DNA of 64,000 nt from the NCBI GenBank assembly GCA_958296295.1, contig OY282460.1:2728001-2792000 (forward strand), read 5' to 3'. Within the stretch, counting starts at the first letter, position 1, and each line of letters begins with the position of its first letter. This stretch comes from an uncultured Pseudomonadales bacterium (GTDB lineage: Bacteria; Pseudomonadota; Gammaproteobacteria; Pseudomonadales; Azotimanducaceae). Under the pieces are notes generated by a model that saw nothing but the letters and a program-made list of their open reading frames with translations, was not told where the DNA came from and searched no databases. The position numbers and the translations under genes are program-made. This document shows positions 26,447 to 35,343 of this stretch, one piece after another.

Positions 26447-27163
26447 CTACGGAAGCAACGCCCCGCCGTCCACATCCACGGTTGCGCCCGTCATGTAGTC
26501 GTTGCGCAACGTGAACACGATGGCGCTGGCCACTTCGTCCGCCGTGCCGGCCCGCTTGACCAGCATGTTCCTCGTTGCGCCGCGCAACAGCTCCTGGCGC
26601 GCTTCGCCCTCGGCCTTGAACATCGGCGTGTCGATGACGCCGGGCGAGACCACGTTGATGCGGCGCGGCGCGAGTTCCGGCGCAACGGCCCGAACGAAAC
26701 CCTCCACCGCGTTGCCCACCGTGGAGAGCGCCGCGGCGCCGGGGTTCGCCTTGCGGGCGGGAAAACCGCTCACCAGAGCGATGGCGCCGGTCTCGGCCAT
26801 GTGGCCGGCGCCCAAGCGCACGCTCCCGACGTAGCCCCAGAGCTTGCGGAACGAGCCTTGGAAGCCGTCCAGGTCCATGCGCAGAAACGGCCCCGACGCC
26901 CGCGCGCCGCCGGTGGCCGCGTTCACAAGCACATGGAAACCGTCGTGCTGGGCGAACAGGGCCGCCAACCCTTCCCTGTCGAGGACGTCGATGGTGGTGA
27001 AGGAAACGCCGGCGCCGGCGAGCGCCGCCGCCTTGTCCATGTTGGCCCGGGAACGGCTCCCGGCGATCACCGTCGCGCCGGCCGCCGCCAATTGCAGCGT
27101 GGTGGCCAACCCGATGCCAGACGTGCCGCCAAGCACGATGGCTTTTTTGCCGTTCAAGTCCAC
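26447..27163 (-). CDS. SDR-fold protein lacking the YxxxK active-site pair
   Basis: A 238-residue Rossmann protein of the classical short-chain dehydrogenase/reductase size. The cofactor motif VLGGTSGIGLA and the NAG-type strand (LVNAATGG) are intact, and the C-terminus INVVSPGVIDTPMF and GATVDVDGGALLP is standard. Where the catalytic Tyr-x-x-x-Lys should be, the sequence reads NPGAAALSTVGNAVEGF, so both residues are missing. It may be a noncatalytic NAD(P)-binding protein or use another mechanism. It is followed downstream by nothing on its strand and preceded by the CinA-type gene, 10 bases away, so the two are probably cotranscribed. Confidence 0.85.
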   Translation of the reverse strand: MDLNGKKAIVLGGTSGIGLATTLQLAAAGATVIAGSRSRANMDKAAALAGAGVSFTTIDVLDREGLAALFAQHDGFHVLVNAATGGARASGPFLRMDLDGFQGSFRKLWGYVGSVRLGAGHMAETGAIALVSGFPARKANPGAAALSTVGNAVEGFVRAVAPELAPRRINVVSPGVIDTPMFKAEGEARQELLRGATRNMLVKRAGTADEVASAIVFTLRNDYMTGATVDVDGGALLP

Positions 27164-27173
27164 GGGGTTTGCG

Positions 27174-27905
27174 CTATTCGATGTCCCGCGGCGTCTCGCC
27201 GGCCTGGACGATGAGCGCCTTCACCTCTTCCAGCATGGCGTCGAGCGCCGCGGGGTCCGTGCCGCGCATCACCAGCGTCGTGCCGTATTTGCCGTCGCGG
27301 GTGAATGGATAGCTGCCGAGGTCGATGCCCGGAAAGGCGTTTTGTATCCGTTCCAAGCCGGCCGCCACCTGGCTTTCGCCAAGATAGGCGGTGACGGTGC
27401 GCGACCGCACGACGGCGCCACCGCGCAGCCGCACGGTGGACAGCATCGCCCGCATCACGGCCGGGATGCCAGCCATCACGTACACGTTTTCGATGCGAAA
27501 TCCCTGCGGGCCGCCGGTTGCGTTGTCGATGAGCTCGGCGCCGCGTGGAATGCGCGCCATCCGCAGCCGCGCCGCCATCACCGCCGGCGGCGCCGGCCGG
27601 GCGCTGATGCGCTCGCGGATGGCCTCGTTCATCACCAGCGGCACACCGAACGCCTTCGCCACGCACACGGCGGTGATGTCGTCGTGCGTGGGGCCGATGC
27701 CGCCCGTGGTGAGCACATGGTCGAATCGCGCCCGCGCCTCGTTCAACGCGGCGACGATGACATCCTCCACATCCGGGATGACGCGCGCTTCCGCCACCCG
27801 CACGCCTTGCTCGCCGAGCACCGTGGCGATGTGTTGCAGATTGGCGTCTTGGGTGCGACCGGAGAGGATCTCGTTGCCGATGATCAGCACGCACGCGGTC
27901 ACCAC
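27174..27905 (-). CDS. CinA N-terminal (molybdopterin-binding/COG1058) domain protein
   Basis: A 243-residue MoaB/MogA-fold protein of the stand-alone competence-damage (COG1058) type. It begins ACVLIIGNEILSGRTQDAN and contains VLTTGGIGPTHDDITA, NATGGPQGFRIENVYVMAGIP and a C-terminal domain with KYGTTLVMRG. Related CinA domains act as ADP-ribose pyrophosphatases or nicotinamide-nucleotide enzymes, but many single-domain members are uncharacterised. GTG 27905 is chosen as start since the family begins there and a GAGGGGGAGGG purine run lies just upstream; the frame is open to ATG 28010. It leads the SDR gene on the same strand. Confidence 0.85.
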   Translation of the reverse strand: MVTACVLIIGNEILSGRTQDANLQHIATVLGEQGVRVAEARVIPDVEDVIVAALNEARARFDHVLTTGGIGPTHDDITAVCVAKAFGVPLVMNEAIRERISARPAPPAVMAARLRMARIPRGAELIDNATGGPQGFRIENVYVMAGIPAVMRAMLSTVRLRGGAVVRSRTVTAYLGESQVAAGLERIQNAFPGIDLGSYPFTRDGKYGTTLVMRGTDPAALDAMLEEVKALIVQAGETPRDIE

Positions 27906-28044
27906 CGGTTCCGTTGCGCCCTCCCCCTCGGCACGCCACCGCGTCCGCGCACCCGCCCGCCTTTCGCCCGGCCTTCCGATCAAGCCCCGCATGGCGACGC
28001 ATGCTAGCAAGTTGCGCCAGCGGCCGGAAGCCGCTCGCGCACGC

Positions 28045-28074
28045 TTGCTGTACGCATGTACACGGACTTACAAT
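28045..28074 (+). promoter_or_regulatory. Candidate promoter for the VRR-NUC/helicase operon
   Basis: TTGCTG at 28045-28050 and a good -10, TACAAT, at 28069-28074 are separated by 18 bases. Transcription would begin near 28081, which is downstream of the first in-frame ATG (28056). This supports ATG 28113 as the true start of the nuclease gene. Confidence 0.5.
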
Positions 28075-28112
28075 GTAGCAAGCCCTCAGGGAAGAGCCGA
28101 TTGCGCAACGAC

Positions 28113-29759
28113 ATGCCAAACGGAGCGGTGCGCCTGCACCCGCGCGCGCCGCCGCCGGCCAACTACTACGCGGACAATCTGCTCGCCGTCGTGGACACCG
28201 TGCTGCTGCGCTACCGCGACGTCCTGACAGGCGAGGAACGCGCCTTCGGGGAGGGAATCAAACGCCTTTCGCCGCCCGCCTTGCGCTTGCTGGCGCGGCT
28301 GGCCGGGCGTGCGGGGGGCCGAGCGGGCGCACCGGGCACGGGAGGATTGCTGCGCGAGGACGCTTTGCGCTACGCCGAGGTGCCGGCAACGGACGCGGCG
28401 TTGGCCGAGCTCGCCGCCGCTGGCCTGGTGGAGCGGGATTCGCCAGCGCCGGTCGCGGCTATCTTGGCCATGTTCACGACCGGCGAACTGGCGCGCGTGT
28501 TCTGGGACGTCCCCGTTGCGGCGACCGCCCGCAAAGCTGACCGCGTGGCGCGGATAGCCGCCGCCAGCCCGGCCGGTTTCGTCCGCTGGCGGGCGCGGCG
28601 ACACTGCCGTTGGGCGCGCTTGGCCGCCAGCCATCTGCCCGTCTACCAGCTGCTCTTCTTCGGCGACCGGCGGAAGGACTTGACGACTTTCGTGTTGCGG
28701 GACCTCGGCGTGCATCGTTACGAGCCGGTGTCGCTTGGCGCCGACACGCGCCAGTTCCGGGACCGCGCCATGTTGGAGCGCTATTTGGCCCTGTTGGCCG
28801 CCGCCGACGAGTTATCGGCGCTAGGCGCTCTGCCGGCCCCCCGCGCCGTGCGCGAGCAGGTGCCACGGCTCTTGGAGGAGTTGTGGAACCCCTTGCCGGA
28901 GCGGCTGTTGGAACGGCGCCGCAGCCGCGTGCTGAACCGGCTGGCGAGGAACTTGGAGCGGACCGGGGCTTTTGACGAGGCGCTGGCGTGCTACACCCGT
29001 TCCACCCTGCCCCCGGCGCGCGAGCGCCGGATGCGGATTCTGCGGCGCCTGGGTGACGATGAAGGAGTCGAGACGTTGCGCGGCAATATCCTGGCCAGCC
29101 CGGCCGACGCCGTGGAGGCGGACTTCGCGGCCCGTTTCGCCAGAACGGTTCGGCGGGCGCCAGTGCCAATCCTGGAACAGCGCCTCGGGAGCTCGCCCGA
29201 TTCCATCGAGAACCACGCCTTGGCGATGCTCACCCGCGCCGGCGGCGTCGGCTGGCATCTGGAGAACAACCTGCCGATGGCGGTGTTCGCCCTCGCCTAT
29301 TGGCACTGGCTGTTCGCGCCGATCGAAGGCGCGTTCGTCAACCCGTTCCAAACCGGGCCGGTGGATCTGTTCTGGCCGGATTTCTTTCGCGTGCGCCAGC
29401 ACGTTTGCGAAGATCCGCTCGCCACGCCGCTGAAACCGCGCTTGGCGGCCACCGCCCGCGCCAAGGCCGGAGTGGCGAACCGCCTGTTCAACTGGCGGCG
29501 GTTCACGCCGGCGGTGGCGGACGCCGTGTTCGACGCGATGCCGGAAGCGCATCTGCGCGCGTTGGTGGACATCGTGCGCGGCGATCTGGCCGGCAAGAGC
29601 GCCGGCTTTCCGGACCTCACGGTGATCCGCGGCCCCGGCAACTACGAGTTCGTCGAAGTGAAGGGGCCGAACGATCAGCTGCAGGTGAGCCAACGCCTGT
29701 GGATAGCGGCGCTGCTCGAACGCGGCCTGCCCGTGCGCGTGCTCCGCTTTCGCCAATGA
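28113..29759 (+). CDS. VRR-NUC domain nuclease (FAN1-like)
   Basis: A 548-residue protein with the layout of bacterial FAN1 homologues: an N-terminal region with NYYADNLLAVVDTVL, a helical SAP/TPR-like middle (ARNLERTGAFDEALACY), then a C-terminal VRR-NUC domain. Nuclease motifs are GFPDLTVIRG with the Asp, the ExK in YEFVEVKGP, and the Gln in LQVSQRLW. FAN1 enzymes cut 5' flaps and interstrand-crosslinked DNA. The start at 28113 is preferred because a good promoter overlaps the upstream ATG. The stop overlaps the helicase start (ATGA), so the two are coupled. This pairing with an XPD/DinG-like helicase is known from other bacteria. Confidence 0.92.
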   Translation: MPNGAVRLHPRAPPPANYYADNLLAVVDTVLLRYRDVLTGEERAFGEGIKRLSPPALRLLARLAGRAGGRAGAPGTGGLLREDALRYAEVPATDAALAELAAAGLVERDSPAPVAAILAMFTTGELARVFWDVPVAATARKADRVARIAAASPAGFVRWRARRHCRWARLAASHLPVYQLLFFGDRRKDLTTFVLRDLGVHRYEPVSLGADTRQFRDRAMLERYLALLAAADELSALGALPAPRAVREQVPRLLEELWNPLPERLLERRRSRVLNRLARNLERTGAFDEALACYTRSTLPPARERRMRILRRLGDDEGVETLRGNILASPADAVEADFAARFARTVRRAPVPILEQRLGSSPDSIENHALAMLTRAGGVGWHLENNLPMAVFALAYWHWLFAPIEGAFVNPFQTGPVDLFWPDFFRVRQHVCEDPLATPLKPRLAATARAKAGVANRLFNWRRFTPAVADAVFDAMPEAHLRALVDIVRGDLAGKSAGFPDLTVIRGPGNYEFVEVKGPNDQLQVSQRLWIAALLERGLPVRVLRFRQ

Positions 29760-32158
29760 CGGACGCGTGCGGCGTTTGCGAGCCCGCTGCTACGGACGGA
29801 TGCGACTCCGCCGAGCCGAAAGCGCGGGTGAGCGTCAAGACCCTCGCCGAGTTCGTCCATCGGCGCGGCGACATCCACTATCGCTACCAATCGGCCACGC
29901 TGGCGCGGGAGGGCATCGTCCGCCAGCGGGCGTGGCAGCGCGGCCGCGGCGAATCCTATCGGCGCGAAGTGCGAGTGGCGGCGGACTTTGGCGGCCTGCG
30001 CGTGAGCGGACGCGCGGACGGCTGGGACGAAGGTGCCCGCTTGGTGGAGGAAGTGAAGACCACGCGCGCCGCGCCGGCCGCGCTGCACGCCCAAGCCGGC
30101 CACGCCCACCTCGCCCAAGTGCGGCTCTACGCGGCCATGCTGGCGTTGCAGAACGCCGGCCTTGAAGAGCTGCGGTTGCGGCTGGTGTACCTGCATCCAG
30201 AGCGCCCGGACGAGACGGCGTTCGACGAGCGGTGGCGGCGGCCGGATCTCATCGCCTTCTTCGAGGCCACCTGCGGAATCTACGCGGCGTGGCTCGCCGG
30301 CGTGCGGCGGCGCTTGACCGCCCGCGATGACGCCATGCGCCGCTTGCGATTCCCCTACGCCACGTTCCGTGCCGAACAGAGGCGCGTGGCGACCCGCCTC
30401 TACCGCGCCTTCCGGGACGGCGTGGACTGGCTGGTCGAGGCCCCGACTGGTGCGGGCAAGACGATGGCCAGCGTGTTTCCCGCCGTCAAGGCCATCGGTG
30501 AAGGCGCGCTCGACCGTTTGGTCTACCTGACCGCGCGCAACACCGGCCAACGCGCCGTCGAGGACGCGCTGGCGCGCGCGGCTGGCGCGGAGCCCGCCTT
30601 GGCGGCGGTGACCGTCACCGCCAAGGAACGCATCTGCTTCAATCCGGGCACGCCTTGCGATCCCGCCCGTTGCGAGTTCGCGCGCGGCTACTACGAACGC
30701 CTGCCGGCGGCCCGCCGGGCGTTGCTAGCGGTGGGGCTGGCCGGCCAACGCGAAGTGGAGCACGTCGCCCGCGCGCACCTCGTGTGCCCGTTCGAGTTGT
30801 CGCTGGACACCGCCGCTTGGGCGGACGTGGTGGTGTGCGACTACAACTACGTCTTTGATCCGGTGGTGCGGCTAAAACGCCTGGACAACGACTTGTTCGG
30901 GCGTGTCGGGCTGGTTGTGGACGAGGCGCACCAGCTGGGCGACCGGGTGCGGGAGATGTTGTCCGCCACCATCGCTCGGCGCGACATCAAAGCGGCTTTG
31001 CGCGAGGCCTTGCCGGCCGCTTTGGCGCGGCGTTTCCGTTCGGTGGACCGGGCGCTGGCGGCGTTGGCGCGTGATGTCGGTCGGCTGGAGAGCGGCGAGG
31101 AGCGCGCCATTGGCCGGCCGCACGCGCTGGATCGAGCGATCCGCCGGTTGACCTCCGAGGTCGCCATCGAGCCGGACACGGATCTGGAGGCGTTGCCGGC
31201 AGCCGCGGACGCCTACTGGCAACTCTTGCGGTTCGAGCGCGCGCTGGATTGGGCCGGCGAGGATGGCGCGGACGGCGAGGATGGCGCGGACGGCCAAGCT
31301 TTCCACTATCTGGCCAGCGGCAGCGGCCGGGATTTGCGCGTCGAACTCGCGTGCGCGGCGCCCGGCGGCCACATTCGCGCCACGATGGCCACGTTCCAAG
31401 GGACGGTGCGGCAATCCGGCACGCTGGCTTCGCCAAGGCTCGTGCAAAGAACCCACGGCTTCCCGGCCTGCGCCCAAGCGTTCCGCGCCGGCGGCGCGGG
31501 CGAAGCGGCTCGGCTCGGCACGTTCGTGGCGCCGGACGTCTCCACCTACTACCGGGATCGCGCACGCACGTTGCCGAGTTTGACCACGCTCATCGCCCGC
31601 GTCGCGGCGGCGACGCCGGGCAACTGTCTGGTGGCGTTCCCGTCCTTCGAGTACTTGGCAATGGCGGCGACGGACGTCGATCCCGCCATTCGTTGTCAGA
31701 CCCCGAACATGACGCCGGCCGAGCGGGAGGACTTCATCGACTGGCTCGGCGGGGATGGACGCGGGCGCGTGGGCTTCGCGGTGATGGGGGGCGTGTTCAC
31801 CGAATCCGTGGATTTCGACAGCCGCGCGTTGCGCGCGGTGGTGGTGGTCGGGCCCGGCCTGCCGCCGCGATCCGTGAAACGCGACCTCATCGCTGCCGCG
31901 CACGCCGCTGGCGATGCCGGCGAGGGCGGCGAGGCCGGGGGTTTCGACATCGCCTATCGGCAACCGGCCATGACGCGGGTGGTGCAAACCGTCGGCCGCA
32001 TCGCCCGCAGGCCTGAGACGCCGGGAGTCGCCGTGCTGGTGGACGCGCGCTTCGCGCATGCGGCCTACCGGGCACTCCTGCCGGCCGGTTGGCGGCTGGC
32101 GTACACGCCGCGGCGTCATGTCGCCACGGCGATAGGCGCGTTCTGGGCCGCCCGTTAG
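29756..32158 (+). CDS. XPD/DinG-like ATP-dependent DNA helicase with N-terminal PD-(D/E)XK-like domain
   Basis: An 800-residue superfamily 2 helicase. Residues about 20-170 hold a RecB/Cas4-like nuclease-type region with GRADGW and LVEEVKTT, where the D and ExK positions fit PD-(D/E)XK. Walker A EAPTGAGKT is near 228-236. Four cysteines for an Fe-S cluster occur in CFNPGTPCDPARCEF and HLVCPFELS. The DEAH box VVDEAH is near 387. The C-terminal helicase motifs include GRVGFAVMGGVFTESVDF and QTVGRIARRPE. A short internal Gly-Glu-Asp repeat (GEDGADGEDGADG) sits near 505. With the coupled VRR-NUC gene it should process crosslinked or branched DNA. Confidence 0.92.
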   Translation: MTDACGVCEPAATDGCDSAEPKARVSVKTLAEFVHRRGDIHYRYQSATLAREGIVRQRAWQRGRGESYRREVRVAADFGGLRVSGRADGWDEGARLVEEVKTTRAAPAALHAQAGHAHLAQVRLYAAMLALQNAGLEELRLRLVYLHPERPDETAFDERWRRPDLIAFFEATCGIYAAWLAGVRRRLTARDDAMRRLRFPYATFRAEQRRVATRLYRAFRDGVDWLVEAPTGAGKTMASVFPAVKAIGEGALDRLVYLTARNTGQRAVEDALARAAGAEPALAAVTVTAKERICFNPGTPCDPARCEFARGYYERLPAARRALLAVGLAGQREVEHVARAHLVCPFELSLDTAAWADVVVCDYNYVFDPVVRLKRLDNDLFGRVGLVVDEAHQLGDRVREMLSATIARRDIKAALREALPAALARRFRSVDRALAALARDVGRLESGEERAIGRPHALDRAIRRLTSEVAIEPDTDLEALPAAADAYWQLLRFERALDWAGEDGADGEDGADGQAFHYLASGSGRDLRVELACAAPGGHIRATMATFQGTVRQSGTLASPRLVQRTHGFPACAQAFRAGGAGEAARLGTFVAPDVSTYYRDRARTLPSLTTLIARVAAATPGNCLVAFPSFEYLAMAATDVDPAIRCQTPNMTPAEREDFIDWLGGDGRGRVGFAVMGGVFTESVDFDSRALRAVVVVGPGLPPRSVKRDLIAAAHAAGDAGEGGEAGGFDIAYRQPAMTRVVQTVGRIARRPETPGVAVLVDARFAHAAYRALLPAGWRLAYTPRRHVATAIGAFWAAR

Positions 32159-32203
32159 CGTATTCTCCGCCACCCCACAACAGCAGATTCGCGCCACCGC
32201 GCC

Positions 32204-33622
32204 ATGCGCCGCAAGACGAAGATCATCTGCACCATCGGGCCGGCCACCAGCGGCTACCCGATGATCGAAAAGCTCTACCGGGCGGGCATGTCCGTGGTTC
32301 GCCTCAACATGTCCCACGCCAGCCACGACGACGCCGCCGCGGCCATCCATTGGGTGAAGACGCTGAACCGCAAGGTGAAGTACCCGATGCCGATCATGCT
32401 CGACACCCAAGGGCCGGAAATACGAACCGGCACGTTTGCCGAGCCGTTGCGTCTGCGCGCCGGCGAGACCGTGTTCCTGGACGTCGCCCCGCAGCCGGGC
32501 AACGACCACCGGGCCATCGTCGTCAACTACCCGGAGCTGCCGGACGCCGTGCCGGTGGGCGACCTCGTTCAACTGGACAACGGCTTGATGAACGTGGAGG
32601 TGGTGGCGCGGCGCGGCCAGCGGCTGGAGTGCCGGGTGGTGGACGGCGGCGATCTCGGCAGTCGCAAGCACGTGAATCTGCCGGGCGTCGCCGTGAACCT
32701 GCCGGCCATCACCGCCAAGGATCGGGACGACATAGCGTTCGGCTTGGCGCACGACGTGGATTTCGTGGCGCTGTCTTTCGTCCGCGCCGCCGACGACGTG
32801 GCGAATCTGCGCGAGCTGCTCGGGCCGAAAGCCAGCCGCACCGTGAAAGTCGTCGCCAAGATCGAGAATCAGGAGGGTGTGCGCAACGCCGAGTCCATCG
32901 CCGCCGCCGCCGACGGCGTGATGGTGGCGCGCGGCGATCTGGGCATCGAGACGGACATCGCCTCGCTGCCCATCGTGCAGCGGCGGCTGATGGAGATATG
33001 CGCGCGGTTGGGCAAACGTTGCGTGGTCGCCACGCATCTCTTGGAATCCATGATCGAGAGCCCGATGCCCACCCGCGCCGAGGTCACCGACGTCGCCAAC
33101 GCGGTGTACGAAGGCGCGGACGCCATAATGCTCTCCGGCGAAACCAGCGTCGGCGCTTACCCGGTGCGCTGCGTGCGGCAGTTGGCGGCCATCGCGGAAG
33201 CGAGCGAGCGGCAACGGGGGTTCGCGCTCCACGATTCGCTGGAGATCAACACCGACAAGCAGCACCTGGCCACCGCCGCGGCGGGGCTCGCGGACGCGAT
33301 CGGCGCGGCCGGCATCGTCGTCATCACCCGGCGCGGCATCACCGTGGACTTGGTGACCTCGTGCCACCCGGCGCGAGTGCCCATCTTCGCCTTCACCAAC
33401 GTCAGCCAGACCCGCCGCCGACTGATGTTGAACCGCGGCGTGTTCGCGCACCGCACGGCGTTCAGCAGCGATCCCGAAAAGACCATCCGGACGGCGCTCA
33501 AAGTGCTGCGCGACCGCGAGGGCTTGGCGCCGCCGGACAAGGTGGTGGTGCTTTCGGACGTGCTGGCCGAAAGCGCCGTGGACGCCATCCAATTGCGCCG
33601 CGTGGGCGAGGCGGCGGCGTGA
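32204..33622 (+). CDS. pyk: Pyruvate kinase
   Basis: A 472-residue glycolytic enzyme making pyruvate and ATP from phosphoenolpyruvate and ADP. It has TKIICTIGPATSGYPMIEKL, RLNMSHASH, the catalytic-lysine strand VVAKIENQEGV, VARGDLGIE, PTRAEVTDVANAV and DAIMLSGETSVGAYPV. Two usually conserved spots differ: LDTQGPEIRTG has Gln for the common Lys of DTKGPEIR, and VATHLLESMI replaces the usual TQMLESMI. The C-terminal regulatory domain is present. It starts 45 bases after the helicase gene. The order is probably coincidental functionally, although readthrough is possible. Confidence 0.93.
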   Translation: MRRKTKIICTIGPATSGYPMIEKLYRAGMSVVRLNMSHASHDDAAAAIHWVKTLNRKVKYPMPIMLDTQGPEIRTGTFAEPLRLRAGETVFLDVAPQPGNDHRAIVVNYPELPDAVPVGDLVQLDNGLMNVEVVARRGQRLECRVVDGGDLGSRKHVNLPGVAVNLPAITAKDRDDIAFGLAHDVDFVALSFVRAADDVANLRELLGPKASRTVKVVAKIENQEGVRNAESIAAAADGVMVARGDLGIETDIASLPIVQRRLMEICARLGKRCVVATHLLESMIESPMPTRAEVTDVANAVYEGADAIMLSGETSVGAYPVRCVRQLAAIAEASERQRGFALHDSLEINTDKQHLATAAAGLADAIGAAGIVVITRRGITVDLVTSCHPARVPIFAFTNVSQTRRRLMLNRGVFAHRTAFSSDPEKTIRTALKVLRDREGLAPPDKVVVLSDVLAESAVDAIQLRRVGEAAA

Positions 33623-34007
33623 GGCGTTGCCCGAAGAACACGCGCCAGCGTCGGCTGCGAAGCGGACTGGCGGAAAACGCTTGACCGAAGCCAGCGCCGT
33701 TGAAGTGTCCTTCGCTAGCCCGCGCCCTTCGGGGCGCGGTTCTCCTCGGATGCGCGTAAAGGCACCTGTAACGCTCGTTGATTCGGCTTGCGGGAAGGTG
33801 GGCCCTGAAGACCCTTAAGAAGCCAGATGATGCCCGCCATGGCAATTCGAATCTCTGCCCGCGGTGTCTCGTTTACTCAGGGTAACCCCGGAGCCCTTCG
33901 TCTCAAAGGTCCTTGCAATCGGCGGCTTGGGATTAGCGGATCGGCTTATGTTGCGGACGTGATACTGTGTTAAGCCCCCGCCGGGTTCTGAGACGGAGGG
34001 CTGACCG
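33623..34007. other. Gene-free gap after pyruvate kinase
   Basis: This 385-base stretch holds no convincing coding frame. It contains a perfect GC-rich hairpin (33721-33738) and is less GC-rich towards its right end, where a promoter for the small membrane gene at 34008 should lie. No conserved RNA family was recognised by eye. Confidence 0.5.
33721..33738 (+). terminator. Hairpin downstream of pyruvate kinase
   Basis: CGCGCCC (33721-33727) and GGGCGCG (33732-33738) form a perfect 7-base stem closed by a stable TTCG tetraloop. The following sequence GTTCTCC has few T residues, so it may be a pause or processing site rather than a strong intrinsic terminator. Confidence 0.4.
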
Positions 34008-34214
34008 ATGAAGTGGTTGAAGTGGAAGTGGACTTGGTGGCGACTTGTGGCCTTAGCGGCGATTATCCTCAACGCGGTGGCTTTGTTGATGAAAGACCGC
34101 TTGGACGTCGTCTTGATCGCCGTTGGCGCGGTGCTTGTGTGGGTGCCGCCGTATCTCTTTGTCAAATGGCATGAACACCGGTACCAGTCGGAAGATCATC
34201 CGCACGAAGCCTAA
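34008..34214 (+). CDS. Small membrane protein, unknown function
   Basis: A 68-residue protein beginning MKWLKWKWTWWRLVALA, unusually rich in Trp and Lys, followed by two predicted helices (VALAAIILNAVALLM and VVLIAVGAVLVWVPPYLFV) and a charged His-rich tail, WHEHRYQSEDHPHEA. GGAGGGCTGACCG before the ATG provides a ribosome binding site. It stands alone between pyruvate kinase and the envelope cluster. I do not recognise the family. A hairpin follows its stop. Confidence 0.65.
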   Translation: MKWLKWKWTWWRLVALAAIILNAVALLMKDRLDVVLIAVGAVLVWVPPYLFVKWHEHRYQSEDHPHEA

Positions 34215-34229
34215 CGACGACTTCTGGCT

Positions 34230-34255
34230 CCATCGGCGCAAACCGCCGCCGATGG
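34230..34255 (+). terminator. Perfect 9-bp hairpin after the small membrane gene
   Basis: CCATCGGCG (34230-34238) pairs with CGCCGATGG (34247-34255) around an 8-base loop, starting 15 bases after the stop codon. No T run follows on the + strand. It fits a weak or Rho-assisted terminator. Confidence 0.45.
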
Positions 34256-34362
34256 CCGCCTGACGGCTCGCGCATCAAAAAAACGTCGCACACCCGCTCT
34301 GCGACAGGTGTTTGGTTTGGCCGCCGCCAGTGTGGTAATGTCCGCGTACCCAATTACCGCGG

Positions 34363-35268
34363 GTGACCGTATTGTCTCGCTCTTCGACCTTCTTGAATTT
34401 CCTGGCCCTCGGCTTGGCGCTTGCCACGGCCGGTGGCGGTGTGGCCGCGGCGTCTGACGCCAAGGACTACGTCGCGCCCCGCGGGCCCGGCGGCGTCAAC
34501 CCGGATCTCAACGGCGTCTGGCAGGCGCTCAACGCGGCCCACTACGACATCGAGACGCACATGGCGCGGGCGTCGCTCTCGCTTCGCGACGGGCCGCACG
34601 GCCCGGTTCCCGATCTGGCCACCATGTATCTGGGCGCGGTGGCGTCGGTGCCACCGGGCCTCGGCGTGGTCGAGGGCGGCAAGATTCCCTACAAGCCGGA
34701 AGCGCTTGCCAAACGCGACGAAAACCGGCGTTTGTGGGTGGAGCGCGATCCGGAGATCAAGTGCTTCCTGCCTGGCGTGCCGCGCGCCACCTACATGCCG
34801 CAGCCGTTCCAGATCCTGCAAGGCGACAAGGAGATCGAGATCGTCTACCAGTTCGCGGGTGCCGTGCGCAACATCTACAGCGAGGATCCGGGGCCGGCGC
34901 CGGTGGATTCCTGGATGGGCCAATCCGTGGCGAGTTGGGATGGCGACACCTTGGTGCTGACGGTTACCAGCCTTTTGGACACCACTTGGTTCGACCGCGC
35001 CGGCAACCACCACAGCGACCAAATGACGGTGGTGGAACGGTACACGCCCACCGGCCCGAACCATCTGCGCTACGAGGCGACGATCACGGATCCTGAGACG
35101 TTCACGCGGCCCTGGAAGATCGCCATGCCGCTGTATCGGCGGCTGGAGCCGAACGCCATGATCCTGGATTTCAAGTGCGTCGAGTTCGTTGAGGAACTGA
35201 TGTACGGCGAGTGGCGGCGCAACCCGCTGCCGCGCGGGCTGCCAAAGGGGACGAAAGAGGGCGAGTGA
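34363..35268 (+). CDS. Exported protein of an uncharacterised secreted family (first paralogue)
   Basis: A 301-residue protein with a signal peptide (FLNFLALGLALATAGGGVAAAS). The mature part opens with PDLNGVWQALN and contains WDGDTLVLTVTSLLDTTWFD, VVERYTPTGPNHLRYEATIT and DPETFTRPW. These are hallmarks of a broad uncharacterised family of secreted proteins (xLxGxW...WxGDTLVVxTxxFxDxTW...TxPW) common in acidobacteria and proteobacteria. It starts at GTG 34363, or possibly TTG 34372. It leads a run of envelope genes on the same strand and is a paralogue of the next gene. Function unknown; a beta-rich periplasmic fold is my inference. Confidence 0.8.
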   Translation: MTVLSRSSTFLNFLALGLALATAGGGVAAASDAKDYVAPRGPGGVNPDLNGVWQALNAAHYDIETHMARASLSLRDGPHGPVPDLATMYLGAVASVPPGLGVVEGGKIPYKPEALAKRDENRRLWVERDPEIKCFLPGVPRATYMPQPFQILQGDKEIEIVYQFAGAVRNIYSEDPGPAPVDSWMGQSVASWDGDTLVLTVTSLLDTTWFDRAGNHHSDQMTVVERYTPTGPNHLRYEATITDPETFTRPWKIAMPLYRRLEPNAMILDFKCVEFVEELMYGEWRRNPLPRGLPKGTKEGE

Positions 35269-35343
35269 CCTTGGATGCGCCCGACCGGCGCCGAGAGTGT
35301 CGCTCCCCTAAAGTTTGAGGGTTTTGCAAGAGGAGGGATAGGG

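Noticed and set aside
30872..33592. 906-codon minus-strand frame across the helicase and pyruvate kinase
   Set aside because: It spans two clear genes on the other strand and shows His/Arg-rich shadow composition without any domain.
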